The position numbers and the translations under genes are program-made. 49,245 nucleotides of DNA from a virus: positions 1 to 49,245 of the IMG/VR virus record IMGVR_UViG_3300044638_004599; one strand, given 5' to 3'. Below, in pieces: positions 5,411 through 12,415 of this stretch. The number at the start of each line of letters is the position of its first letter. Within the stretch, counting starts at the first letter, position 1. The notes below the pieces were generated by a model. That model saw only the letters and a list, made by a program, of their open reading frames with translations, was not told the DNA's origin and did not search any database.

Positions 5411-5457
5411 TGGTCACGGAGGGTAAAGTCCGATAACTTATTGACAGAATCCCCTGT
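5394..5457 (-). terminator. 18-bp inverted repeat; likely terminator overlapping a promoter
   Basis: Arms 5394-5411 and 5440-5457. As minus-strand RNA all 18 positions pair (one G-U) and the hairpin is followed by UUUUU. As plus-strand RNA the same position would be a C-A mismatch, so pairing is better kept on the minus strand. It lies between the gene ending at 5497 and the promoter at 5382-5410, whose -35 box is inside the 3' arm. Confidence 0.65.
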
Positions 5458-5496
5458 ATTTCAGCCTGTTTTTGGTACAGTCAAACCATGATTATT

Positions 5497-5745
5497 TTAA
5501 TTGTAAATGGATTCCACTGCAAGAACCGAACTCGGTGAAAACGATCTCCAACCATTGTTGTCCAAATCAAATACTGCAATCGCATCGCTTGTGCGCGGCT
5601 TGCCTGTTCCCTTTGGGTGATGCTCCACGGGAATCTTTTCCATGTTCTTCGTGCAAGTCATCACGCGCTCTGTGCCGTCCTTCTTGGTGAAGGTGACGCG
5701 CAGAGTAATTCCCTCTGTCAATTTATTTTCAATAATGGTCTTCAT
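5497..5745 (-). CDS. DUF2693-like small beta-barrel protein
   Basis: 82 residues, start MKTIIENKLTEGITL at 5745 with AGGAGAGTATT before it. The pattern VTFTKKDGTERVMTCT followed by a C-terminal SPSSVLAVE strand matches the small SH3/Sm-like phage proteins called DUF2693, which have a V-x-F-x-KxDGxxRxMxCT core. Their function is not established. It is the last gene before the hairpin at 5394-5457. Confidence 0.65.
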   Translation of the reverse strand: MKTIIENKLTEGITLRVTFTKKDGTERVMTCTKNMEKIPVEHHPKGTGKPRTSDAIAVFDLDNNGWRSFSPSSVLAVESIYN

Positions 5746-5782
5746 AATACTCTCCTGTGGGTTCGTTTCGTTTACTGCGTCT

Positions 5783-6217
5783 TTACTCAACATCACTCGT
5801 CTCCTCGTCTGCTAAAACATAACCGTGCTCGGTAGAGCAATTACTACACATCGTTCGGAACCATGCGCCTCGCCGTGAGAACTTTCCTGGTGCACCACAG
5901 GCTTCACAGGTAATGGAGGACGCTGTTTCTGCACCCACAATCATTCTGTAAACCGTGTCATCGGCTCCGCTCACATAGAAGCGAAGGGTTCCAAACTTTT
6001 CTTTAATGCACTGAATGGTGAACGGGAACTCTCCATTTTCCACCACAGGACGAAATCCTGCTTCGTACTTTGCCTTCAGATGATTTTCGATTCCACCAAG
6101 AAGGCTTTCAATAATTGGATACCACCCATCACCACAAGACACACCATACAGGTCGTTGTCTTGTGATTCAAAACACAGAGGAAACTGTTGCTGCCATCGC
6201 TGTAAAATATCTGCCAC
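5783..6217 (-). CDS. phage zinc-ribbon protein
   Basis: 144 residues. N-terminal part with CGDGWYPIIESLLGGIE, a central IKEKFGTLRFYVSGAD segment, and a C-terminal zinc ribbon with C104-x2-C107 and C124-x2-C127 (CEACG, CSNC). The combination GDGW, KEKFGTLRFY and TCExCGAPG is familiar from many phage genomes as a conserved protein of unknown function. Zinc binding is inferred from the four cysteines. It starts 2 nt after the stop of the upstream gene. Confidence 0.7.
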   Translation of the reverse strand: MADILQRWQQQFPLCFESQDNDLYGVSCGDGWYPIIESLLGGIENHLKAKYEAGFRPVVENGEFPFTIQCIKEKFGTLRFYVSGADDTVYRMIVGAETASSITCEACGAPGKFSRRGAWFRTMCSNCSTEHGYVLADEETSDVE

Positions 6218-6219
6218 GA

Positions 6220-6657
6220 TTATGCCTCCAAAGCGTAAAGGGTATTAATAGTTTCACGGGCTACATGACTGCTTGCAAGAATACGGTGATCCGCAATATC
6301 AAGTGTTTCAAGTGGATCGGTGCTTGAATTTGCAGAGTGATAAAAAGTCATCAGCAATCCCAAGCATATTGTTTTCACACTTGGTTGATCCTTTGTTTCG
6401 AGCCAAGCAACGGTTGGATATGTTGTGCTGTAAACCTTTTCAGTTACACGACCATAAGAGATTAAATCATTCCACTTCTTACGACCCTGTGGTGTTGATC
6501 GGTACTGCACAAAGGTGCACTGAGCAAGATTGTTGCGCCAATTAACTCCCGCGCAGTCCACGGTGGCAATGATTACTCCATCGCGGAAACTGAGGAATCC
6601 CGTGCATACAGTACCATCAGACGAGAACAGAAAGTGCGGTGTAGGTGTTTGGCTCAT
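6220..6657 (-). CDS. hypothetical protein, first gene of a leaderless transcript
   Basis: 145 residues starting MSQTPTPHFLFSSDGTVCTG. The N-terminal half is beta-rich (TGFLSFRDGVIIATVDCAGVNW), the C-terminal half helical. No recognised motif. The ATG is 7 nt after a TATACT -10 box, with no ribosome site visible, so translation probably begins at the mRNA 5' end. It is followed by the zinc-ribbon and DUF2693 genes in one operon. Confidence 0.65.
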   Translation of the reverse strand: MSQTPTPHFLFSSDGTVCTGFLSFRDGVIIATVDCAGVNWRNNLAQCTFVQYRSTPQGRKKWNDLISYGRVTEKVYSTTYPTVAWLETKDQPSVKTICLGLLMTFYHSANSSTDPLETLDIADHRILASSHVARETINTLYALEA

Positions 6658-6664
6658 GTATCAC

Positions 6665-6692
6665 AGTATACACCATCTCCCTGTTTACACAA
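6665..6692 (-). promoter_or_regulatory. promoter for leaderless gene 6657
   Basis: Minus strand TTGTGT (6687-6692), 16-nt spacer, TATACT (6665-6670), then 7 nt to ATG 6657. Confidence 0.6.
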
Positions 6693-6732
6693 GCCCTTTG
6701 ACCCCCTTTGTATATTTCACTTGCCAATTTTA

Positions 6733-6761
6733 CAAAAGAAAAAGAGAGCGTTTCCGCTCTC
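6733..6761 (-). terminator. rho-independent terminator
   Basis: Minus strand GAGAGCG-GAAA-CGCTCTC followed by TTTTTCTTTT. It closes the unit containing the porin-like protein and the small membrane protein at 6796-6960. Confidence 0.9.
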
Positions 6762-6795
6762 CTTCTCCGAATCAATTATTTAATTGTCTAGTTAA

Positions 6796-6960
6796 TTACT
6801 TAACAAGCGTGCCGACTGCGTTCTCTGCCGCATGGTAGAGAAACACTGCGCCCTTGATGGCAAACGGAAGCAGAGCAAAGAAAGCAACAAGGTGCAGAGG
6901 GTTCTTCCAGCAGAACGAACCAATAACAGGGCAAGACTTAGTAGCAGTAGTAGTAGCCAT
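6796..6960 (-). CDS. small membrane protein downstream of the porin-like gene
   Basis: 54 residues starting MATTTATKSCPVIGSF. One hydrophobic segment (HLVAFFALLPFAIKGAVFLY) predicts a single transmembrane helix. It lies 27 nt after the porin-like gene and directly before a strong terminator, so the two are probably co-expressed. Function unknown. Confidence 0.6.
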   Translation of the reverse strand: MATTTATKSCPVIGSFCWKNPLHLVAFFALLPFAIKGAVFLYHAAENAVGTLVK

Positions 6961-6987
6961 AGTAGTAAATCCTTTTAAGAATTAAAA

Positions 6988-7743
6988 TCAGAACTTGAAA
7001 GAAACGGCGGCATTAGCAACACAGTTGTTCTCAACTGCGAGTTGCTGCCAAACAGGAAAACCGATTCCTGCGCCAACAGTAACATTCGATGCAGCCTTCC
7101 ACTCGACCGATGGACCGAGCAGAACCACTCCATCACCAACCGAACACACATACTTCTGTGTCAGGTCTACACCAACGGAAACTGTTTCCGAAAGGGTGTA
7201 ATCAAAATTAGTGACGAGAGTAGCAACATCATCGCTCACGCGATCCAAATACGGATCGTAATATGAGCCACCAACGAAACGCCAGTCAGCAGACTGTGCA
7301 AGATTAAACTTGCCCCAATCAAATCCAACTAGCAGACCGAGATGCGGATCAAGATTCGTGGTTTCGTAATTGGCGGATCCAATAGGCATCCACAAACCAC
7401 CTTGGATGGCAAGTGATGTCTTGGAGCCAATGAAATCAACTGCATCAAGCGCAGTCCACGAAGTACCAACATCAAGACCGCCGTAACCCGACGAATCGGA
7501 AACATACGCTGGCACAGTAATATGCCAATCCAAACCAATTGCCTTCACGCCAATCGTGGAGTCAAGAGCCGCAACACTGCTGTTGCTGCCGTCCTTTGCA
7601 AACAGGCTAAAGGTTTCCTTTAGCGTGAGTGCGTCTACGAGCGGTACAGCCGTTGGGGAAGCCGCTACAGGCTGTGTAGCCTGTGCAAACGCGGTTCCTG
7701 TGACTGAGGCTCCCAGTGCCAAACTTGTGAGTAGTGTCTTCAT
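6988..7743 (-). CDS. secreted beta-barrel (porin-like) outer membrane protein
   Basis: 251 residues. N-terminal signal peptide (MKTLLTSLALGASVTGTAFA, cleavage predicted after AFA). The mature part alternates hydrophobic and polar residues in many short strands ending in aromatic residues, with Gly/Asp turns, and the last residue is Phe (VSFKF), the usual C-terminal signature of outer-membrane barrels. Ribosome site AAGGAG precedes the ATG. Phages rarely carry such genes. Known precedents alter the host surface and block superinfection (lambdoid Lc/NmpC-type porins), but that role here is inference. It could also be a virion or surface component. Confidence 0.6.
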   Translation of the reverse strand: MKTLLTSLALGASVTGTAFAQATQPVAASPTAVPLVDALTLKETFSLFAKDGSNSSVAALDSTIGVKAIGLDWHITVPAYVSDSSGYGGLDVGTSWTALDAVDFIGSKTSLAIQGGLWMPIGSANYETTNLDPHLGLLVGFDWGKFNLAQSADWRFVGGSYYDPYLDRVSDDVATLVTNFDYTLSETVSVGVDLTQKYVCSVGDGVVLLGPSVEWKAASNVTVGAGIGFPVWQQLAVENNCVANAAVSFKF

Positions 7744-7991
7744 CAGACGCTCCTTTCAAAAATCCCTCGGAATTGAGGGGGTGCATTATCTAGTGGTCAG
7801 ATAGACCCCTAGGTGGTTTTAAGTATTCAGATTGAATTCTTTGGAACGATTATTTCAAAGTGAGGAGGAAGCCTTTCGGCTTCCCCCCCTAGTCTCTGAA
7901 GGTCAACAGGTAGCGAAGTTCCCGCAACGCATGAGTAGCGTAATAGTTCGCACTGTCACGCCACCGCCCCGATGACACTATTATATATCTT
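7744..7991. other. intergenic segment with a GNRA hairpin
   Basis: Gap between the dockerin protease gene and the porin-like gene. The only clear element is a 7-bp minus-strand hairpin GGAAGCC-GAAA-GGCTTCC at about 7868-7885 without a U-tract. No convincing reading frame or promoter was identified, although the porin-like gene must be transcribed through or from here. Confidence 0.5.
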
Positions 7992-9068
7992 TCATCCTCT
8001 TTTATTTTGTCCTCTTCCACTTTTATTTATTGGTGATGTTGGTGGTGCCACAACAGGGATTGGTACGGGAACATTTCGAGACATTGTGTACGCACCCCAT
8101 GCTGCTTGCAGTTGAGCAAGATCGGATCCATCTACTTTGCCGTCTCCATTGAGATCCATGAAGATGTTTCCATTGCCCCATGCACCAAGCAGTGCTGCCA
8201 AGTCTGCACCATCAACTTTACCGTCATCATTCAAGTCTTCAATCTTAGAAGACAATTTCACATGAGTTACTGTATAACCGTGTGGTTTGAGTTCGGAATT
8301 AATTGCACGAATCTCAGGAGCGTTTACCTGCATCCCGCCGTTCATTAGTCCAACGAATACAGTATGTCCTGCTTCATCAATAACGAATGCAGGACTGCCT
8401 GAATCACCACCCCAAATAACCACCCATCCGCCAGCCTGTGCGCCGTCATTAACACCGTCCATGATTGGCATAACACCAAACCCGCTGCACACATCAGCAT
8501 TGCTCACAAAGGATTTGTCCATTGACATTTTGTATGCCCTGCCTTGACAGTCGTGTACCCACACAGGGTGTTTGAGTGGAATATATCGCGCATCGGCGAT
8601 ATGATCGTAAACGCAAACATCCGCAGGGAATGCCGATTCAAACTCTAATAGGGTGTGGTCAGGGGCAATTGCAAAAGTTACCTTTATAACTCTTCGCGAA
8701 TGCCGAGTTCCTGATTTTCCTAAGAATGTATAGACTTCATTTTCGCCAACAGGTCGCCCTGCGCCACGATAGTGTTCGCAGATGAGTGCGTGTTTCGGCG
8801 AGATAAGAACAGCAGCAGGATTGCTGGTGTTCCAAAAATTTATGTTCTCCGCAACATATGGAGTGGTAAGATTGCCTCTTAGTAATTTAGAATACTCTCG
8901 CGCAAATGCACGAGGACGCAGAGAGACTCCTGACCAATCAACTGCTGCTCCCTGACAAGCAGGGTTGAATCCCCTCTGCTCACCACCAACAAGTGGTGTG
9001 AGTGTTGCTTCGGGTGAGTAAGTATGAATGTCGTGAACGGTGGGATTGTAGTTTTTTAGTATTGCCAT
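7992..9068 (-). CDS. trypsin-like serine protease with C-terminal dockerin-like repeats
   Basis: 358 residues. The protease core has a His region (SPKHALICEH, H93/H99), a candidate Asp (APDH, D137) and the nucleophile motif GGDSGSPAF (S223). Residues about 277-325 hold two dockerin/EF-hand-like calcium repeats, each with D-L-N-x-DGKVDG-x-DLA and ending in AWG. A Pro-rich and basic tail follows. No signal peptide is evident, so it may be a virion protein rather than a Sec-secreted enzyme. Dockerins bind cohesins in bacteria; the DLNGDG...LLGAWG form is common in Planctomycetes and other environmental bacteria. Whether it self-processes or degrades host surface proteins is unknown. Confidence 0.7.
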   Translation of the reverse strand: MAILKNYNPTVHDIHTYSPEATLTPLVGGEQRGFNPACQGAAVDWSGVSLRPRAFAREYSKLLRGNLTTPYVAENINFWNTSNPAAVLISPKHALICEHYRGAGRPVGENEVYTFLGKSGTRHSRRVIKVTFAIAPDHTLLEFESAFPADVCVYDHIADARYIPLKHPVWVHDCQGRAYKMSMDKSFVSNADVCSGFGVMPIMDGVNDGAQAGGWVVIWGGDSGSPAFVIDEAGHTVFVGLMNGGMQVNAPEIRAINSELKPHGYTVTHVKLSSKIEDLNDDGKVDGADLAALLGAWGNGNIFMDLNGDGKVDGSDLAQLQAAWGAYTMSRNVPVPIPVVAPPTSPINKSGRGQNKRG

Positions 9069-9087
9069 AGTCTTCTATGTACCAAAT

Positions 9088-9474
9088 TCAACAATTCCAT
9101 TTACGCAACGACAAGGCTTTTCTTGTGGGTTTTCCATTTTCATCCTTCATTGGACCAGGCATACCCCCCATACGCGCACAGAACGACTTTCGGCGTTTTG
9201 CTGCCTTGGAGCCTGGTTCTAGTTTGGAAGGAGGAGTTGTTACTGCGGTCTGTAGTTTGGAGCCTGGATTGGCACGGCGATACGAAGCCACCCCTGCCGC
9301 GTTCAAGCCGCCTTCAGGGTTCTTTCCTGCCTTGCGCTGCCACGCAGGAGAGGCTTCTTGTACGGGAACGCAGTTGGGCACTTGCCGACCACCTTTAAGT
9401 TTTGTGCCTTTGGCTGTATAGCCTTTCCAACACGCTTCGCCTATATTTTTATATTTGGTGGAATTAAATTTCAT
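9088..9474 (-). CDS. conserved phage protein with SFCARMxGM motif
   Basis: 128 residues, basic. It contains CWKGYTAKGTKLKGGRQVPNC, then WQRKAGKNPEGGLNAAG and RRKSFCARMGGM, ending in LSLRKWNC. This arrangement (WxRxAGKNPxGGLN, SFCARM, SLRxWxC) is well known from cyanophage and other T4-like genomes. Five Cys residues could bind metal. Its function has not been assigned to my knowledge. It lies between the dockerin protease and a coiled-coil gene. Confidence 0.75.
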   Translation of the reverse strand: MKFNSTKYKNIGEACWKGYTAKGTKLKGGRQVPNCVPVQEASPAWQRKAGKNPEGGLNAAGVASYRRANPGSKLQTAVTTPPSKLEPGSKAAKRRKSFCARMGGMPGPMKDENGKPTRKALSLRKWNC

Positions 9475-9494
9475 ATTAGCCCTCTAGCACATAT

Positions 9495-9695
9495 TTAGAC
9501 GGCAGGGGTAGTAGACTTTTCCAATTGCTGAATTCGATCTGATGCTTCACGCAGGAGATCCCGCATTACTTTATTGGCAAAGTCTGAGTGTTCCTCAAGA
9601 CGAGCCACAAGAGTGGATGCATCATTAATTGGAGCGTTGTCGTTTGTTAGTGTCATGGCAATCTTTTCTCCGAGTGTGGGTGGCTTAATTCTCAT
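9495..9695 (-). CDS. small helical hypothetical protein
   Basis: 66 residues starting MRIKPPTLGEKIAMTLTND, with a long C-terminal helix (ANKVMRDLLREASDRIQQLEK). It overlaps the upstream gene by 11 nt. Likely an oligomeric helix; no family recognised. Confidence 0.6.
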   Translation of the reverse strand: MRIKPPTLGEKIAMTLTNDNAPINDASTLVARLEEHSDFANKVMRDLLREASDRIQQLEKSTTPAV

Positions 9696-9924
9696 TGGTG
9701 CTTTCTTCCTGTGCTAACTTCTCAAGAGTGGCATGATATTTGGTGGCAATCTTTTCGTAACTCTTTGCTACAGATTCATTGTGTTTATGTAACGCTTGGA
9801 GTTCGTTGAGTTCATAGGCAAGTTGCACAACATCCTCACGGAGTAGTTTAATCATTTGCAGTAGAACATCAGTAGGCGGAACTGCATCACCGTGATCATT
9901 GTCTCCGACAAATAAATCAGACAT
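9685..9924 (-). CDS. coiled-coil hypothetical protein
   Basis: 79 residues, start MSDLFVGDNDHGDAVPP at 9924 with AAGGAATCCA before it. An acidic N-terminus is followed by a long heptad-like helix (MIKLLREDVVQLAYELNELQ). It overlaps the phosphoesterase gene by 8 nt. Function unknown. Confidence 0.65.
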   Translation of the reverse strand: MSDLFVGDNDHGDAVPPTDVLLQMIKLLREDVVQLAYELNELQALHKHNESVAKSYEKIATKYHATLEKLAQEESTNEN

Positions 9925-10477
9925 TGGATTCCTTGTGGTGAAGTGCCGCAACACGGTTTCTGATCTCATCAATACTAATAGGAGTGTATCCGATTCTCTC
10001 CACACAGCAAGAGAAATATCGTAGATCTACCACTCCTTCGGCAAGCATTACTTCTTCGGCATGAAGATGTGCGTGAATATTTAGCCAAGAAGCATTCCGT
10101 TTTGCTCTCCATAGAGACACGGGATGAATTGGAATATGCGAAAGAATTTCATTATCCAATTTGTGGTACGCACGAACATCTTTAAAATATTTTGCGTACT
10201 GCGAGAGTTGCAGAGTATCGTGGTTGCCTTTGATTAGAATCTTTGTGCCGTTCAAGTACCCAAGGATTTTTAAATCTTTCGGTGTGAACGCCACATCACC
10301 CATCACATACACCTTGTCTCCCTTGGAAACGGTGTTGTTCCACTTTGCCGCCATTACCGCATCACCCTCTGCTGCCGAAGCCCACGGACGAACCCGTGTG
10401 CCGTCCGCACGAAGAAAGCGGTACATGGCTTCGTGACCAAAGTGAGTGCATCCAATGAAGTAGGTACACGCGCTCAT
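9917..10477 (-). CDS. calcineurin-like metallophosphoesterase
   Basis: 186 residues. Motifs in order: FIGCTHFGH (residues 7-15), GDKVYVMGDVAF (53-64), KGNHD (83-87) and NIHAHLH (133-139). These are the metal-binding blocks of the MPP fold, which hydrolyses phosphomono- or diesters with two metal ions. The first block normally reads D-x-H; here Cys10 replaces the Asp, which may change metal affinity. The substrate could be a nucleotide, RNA or cyclic nucleotide signal. It is coupled to the upstream gene by an ATGA overlap. Confidence 0.8.
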   Translation of the reverse strand: MSACTYFIGCTHFGHEAMYRFLRADGTRVRPWASAAEGDAVMAAKWNNTVSKGDKVYVMGDVAFTPKDLKILGYLNGTKILIKGNHDTLQLSQYAKYFKDVRAYHKLDNEILSHIPIHPVSLWRAKRNASWLNIHAHLHAEEVMLAEGVVDLRYFSCCVERIGYTPISIDEIRNRVAALHHKESNV

Positions 10478-10749
10478 GAGGAACCCCGCTCAATGCTTCG
10501 ATAGCCTTCCAATGCACCTATGGGTGTATCCATAGGCTCGAACACACCAATAGCCTCCATGTGCTCACCGAACGCATCGTCCGCAGTGGTCACGCCTGTC
10601 TCGCTCTTCAGCGTAGCCAGTGCTTCACTTAGTGCGGTGTACATATCACAGAATTCTTCTTCGGTGTTGGCTTCAAGGTGACGGGAGTCAATCAGAAACA
10701 TTACTTCTTCAATAGCGGTCAGGCTTTCGCGAATATTCTTGGTGTTCAT
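10474..10749 (-). CDS. hypothetical helical acidic protein
   Basis: 91 residues, start chosen at MNTKNIRESLTAIEEVMF (10749); upstream in-frame sequence looks non-coding. Acidic and helical (LEANTEEEFCDMYTALSEALATL). The ribosome site is weak. It is followed by the phosphoesterase with a 4-nt overlap, which suggests coupling. Function unknown. Confidence 0.6.
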   Translation of the reverse strand: MNTKNIRESLTAIEEVMFLIDSRHLEANTEEEFCDMYTALSEALATLKSETGVTTADDAFGEHMEAIGVFEPMDTPIGALEGYRSIERGSS

Positions 10750-10818
10750 TTTATTTTTTTTCTGTAAGAGTGGTGTGGGTGGGAGGAGACGAAACAATTT
10801 AATTAATGAATCACCTGC

Positions 10819-10941
10819 TCATGCGTTTCCTCGGAATGCGCGAAGGGCAATTCCCACTACAACGGCAAACGCAAGCGAGAGTAGTGCAAGCCCAACTACA
10901 AGGGTAGCCATGAGAGCAACAAAACTTATAAAATTAGTCAT
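10819..10941 (-). CDS. tiny single-pass membrane protein
   Basis: 40 residues, starting MTNFISFVALMATLVVGLAL, almost entirely one hydrophobic helix, then a short basic tail (RAFRGNA). Its ATG overlaps the TGA of the previous tiny gene (ATGA). Together with that gene it forms a pair of coupled single-helix proteins. A role in membrane takeover or lysis timing is possible but not supported by any motif. Confidence 0.55.
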   Translation of the reverse strand: MTNFISFVALMATLVVGLALLSLAFAVVVGIALRAFRGNA

Positions 10942-11081
10942 GCTTTATTTTTCTTTCGTGAACGGGGTGCGGGGTTAATACCTGTTGCGGCATCCCACAG
11001 CAGGGCGATCCACAGGACAACGGCAAATGTGCCTGTGAACAGGGCGAATAGGGGCAAGAGGTAGAGTGCAGCACTGCTCAT
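10938..11081 (-). CDS. tiny single-pass membrane protein
   Basis: 47 residues, starting MSSAALYLLPLFALFTGTF, one transmembrane helix continuing to LWIALLW, then a basic tail (PRSRKKNK) predicted to be cytoplasmic. It overlaps both the upstream and downstream genes by ATGA. Function unknown. Confidence 0.55.
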   Translation of the reverse strand: MSSAALYLLPLFALFTGTFAVVLWIALLWDAATGINPAPRSRKKNKA

Positions 11082-11386
11082 GCGGTGGCTTCATGTAGTG
11101 CCGAAAGACGCGAAGGGGCACAAGGTGCTAGTGTTCCATTCCAACGCAATTCCGCTGTAGACAGAGCATTCCATATACTCCTGCCCATCGCCTTCTCAAC
11201 AGTCATTGGTTTTTCATTATAAAAGTTACTAAAGAGTACCTTTATAGAGGGGACTCGCGTTGCGTCCGCAGAATGAAAGCATACCACAATCCAATCGCTG
11301 CTGTCCCACGCAAACTCCACCGTGCCGAATGCGGGATGGTGTAGATGCATTGCTGTTCTTGTGCCGTTATTTTTATATGGATTCAT
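11078..11386 (-). CDS. hypothetical protein
   Basis: 102 residues from ATG 11386 overlapping the upstream stop. It has FGTVEFAWDSSDWIVVCFHSAD, then MTVEKAMGRSIWNALSTAELRW. The helix after the strands ending in WNAL-x-x-AELRW loosely resembles the EARTxWxxLxADGW end of the 4298-4525 protein, suggesting a shared small-domain family. Function unknown. Confidence 0.6.
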   Translation of the reverse strand: MNPYKNNGTRTAMHLHHPAFGTVEFAWDSSDWIVVCFHSADATRVPSIKVLFSNFYNEKPMTVEKAMGRSIWNALSTAELRWNGTLAPCAPSRLSALHEATA

Positions 11387-11802
11387 TTAGGGTTCCCTGC
11401 GATGCGTTCAAAAACAAGTTCTTCTGCGCTTAGTTGAATAATATCCAAAACCTCGTCCTCTTTTTGGATTTCTAAATTCCGCATTGTGCCGTTAATGTCT
11501 TCACCGCACACAATTACATTTCCCCATATACGCTGTCCTGCAAGTATAGAGGCTCGTACATTTAATTGAGGTGCGCGTCTGCCCGCAAACTCCATCTGCT
11601 GCAAGCCGCCTTCCTCGTCCACCCACAGGCGGCTCATGGGCAGTAGGAGGCAGGACACCCGCTCCACGAAGGAGCAGCCAATGAGAGCGTACATGGCGGG
11701 AAGGGTCTTGTGGAGTTCAGGCAGCACCACGCCGTGCATTTGGTATCGAATGTCTTGCGGCACATACATGGCGCGTACTCCAACGGTGTGGGGCGATGTC
11801 AT
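11383..11802 (-). CDS. hypothetical protein, first gene of a leaderless transcript
   Basis: 139 residues starting MTSPHTVGVRAMYVPQDIRYQ, with a C-terminal domain (QRIWGNVIVCGEDINGTM) that recalls small nucleotide- or protein-binding phage domains, but no family can be named. The ATG is 6 nt after a TACAAT box and lacks a ribosome site. It heads a chain of ATGA-coupled genes reaching to about 10.8 kb. Confidence 0.6.
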   Translation of the reverse strand: MTSPHTVGVRAMYVPQDIRYQMHGVVLPELHKTLPAMYALIGCSFVERVSCLLLPMSRLWVDEEGGLQQMEFAGRRAPQLNVRASILAGQRIWGNVIVCGEDINGTMRNLEIQKEDEVLDIIQLSAEELVFERIAGNPK

Positions 11803-11808
11803 GCCCTT

Positions 11809-11836
11809 ATTGTATCACGGTGTGCAGGAGATGCAA
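11809..11836 (-). promoter_or_regulatory. promoter for leaderless gene 11802
   Basis: Minus strand TTGCAT (11831-11836), 16-nt spacer, TACAAT (11809-11814), then 6 nt to ATG 11802. Confidence 0.6.
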
Positions 11837-11846
11837 TAGAGGCGTA

Positions 11847-12090
11847 CCCCATTCCAATATTTTAAAAGGTTTGGAGGTGCTCTCATACCCAACCCGATTT
11901 TTTTTTTTTCGGCATAGGGGGACAGCGTTCGGCGTTTCCACCCGTAAGTGTTTTACTATGGGCAGCACACTCAAAGAGTTGTTGAGAATCATTTAGAGAA
12001 CTACTGTAGTCCACCGCGAATATTTTAAAAGGCTACAGGGCGGAGATACCCACCGCGATTATTTAAAAAGGTTAGAGGGCGGTTGGGTTG
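11847..12090. repeat. three imperfect hairpin repeats around TATTTTAAAAGG in a gene-free region
   Basis: Copies at 11847-11879, 12011-12049 and 12050-12090. Each has an AT-rich core (AATATTTTAAAAGG, or TTATTTAAAAAGG in the third) flanked by pyrimidine-rich left and purine-rich right arms (CCGCG...GGGCGG in two copies, TTCCAA...TTTGGAG in the first). The arms differ in sequence but tend to stay complementary, which suggests selection on a hairpin. The whole gap 11837-12179 contains no credible gene and also has a T13 run near 11900. It could be an origin or regulatory region, or a structured RNA. Confidence 0.55.
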
Positions 12091-12179
12091 GAAGCGGCTA
12101 ACGCGACCGTAAAGCCCCACCACAATTCGCCATACACTGTTTTTTGATCGCGTGAGCGCGTGAGCGAAAGCGCAGATAT

Positions 12180-12211
12180 AAAAAAACCCACCCCCGCGTA
12201 GCGAGAGTGGG
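12180..12211 (-). terminator. rho-independent terminator
   Basis: Minus strand hairpin CCCAC-T-CTCGC-TAC-GCGGG-G-GTGGG (11 bp) followed by seven T. It terminates the unit that includes tRNA-Arg and the small genes at 12.26-12.97 kb. Confidence 0.88.
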
Positions 12212-12257
12212 CACTTGTAGCGGGTGGCGAACGAATCACCAGCGGCTACAGTTGTAT

Positions 12258-12404
12258 TTAGTCATCCTCGTCTTCCTCATGGGGAAGCGGCTCGTGCTCA
12301 TCGTCCTCATCAGGTGGTGCATCAGAGCGAATACTCCTTTCAAATTCACTCCAATTAATGTATTGGGTTTCGAGTTCAGTAAAGTATTGTGTGGAGAGTG
12401 ACAT
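12258..12404 (-). CDS. small acidic protein
   Basis: 48 residues starting MSLSTQYFTELETQYINW and ending in a run of Asp/Glu (EEDEDD). Good ribosome site (AAGAGG, about 7 nt before the ATG). The acidic tail is reminiscent of DNA-mimic or chaperone-binding small phage proteins, but nothing more specific can be said. Last gene before the terminator. Confidence 0.65.
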   Translation of the reverse strand: MSLSTQYFTELETQYINWSEFERSIRSDAPPDEDDEHEPLPHEEDEDD

Positions 12405-12415
12405 GGTGTAGCCTC

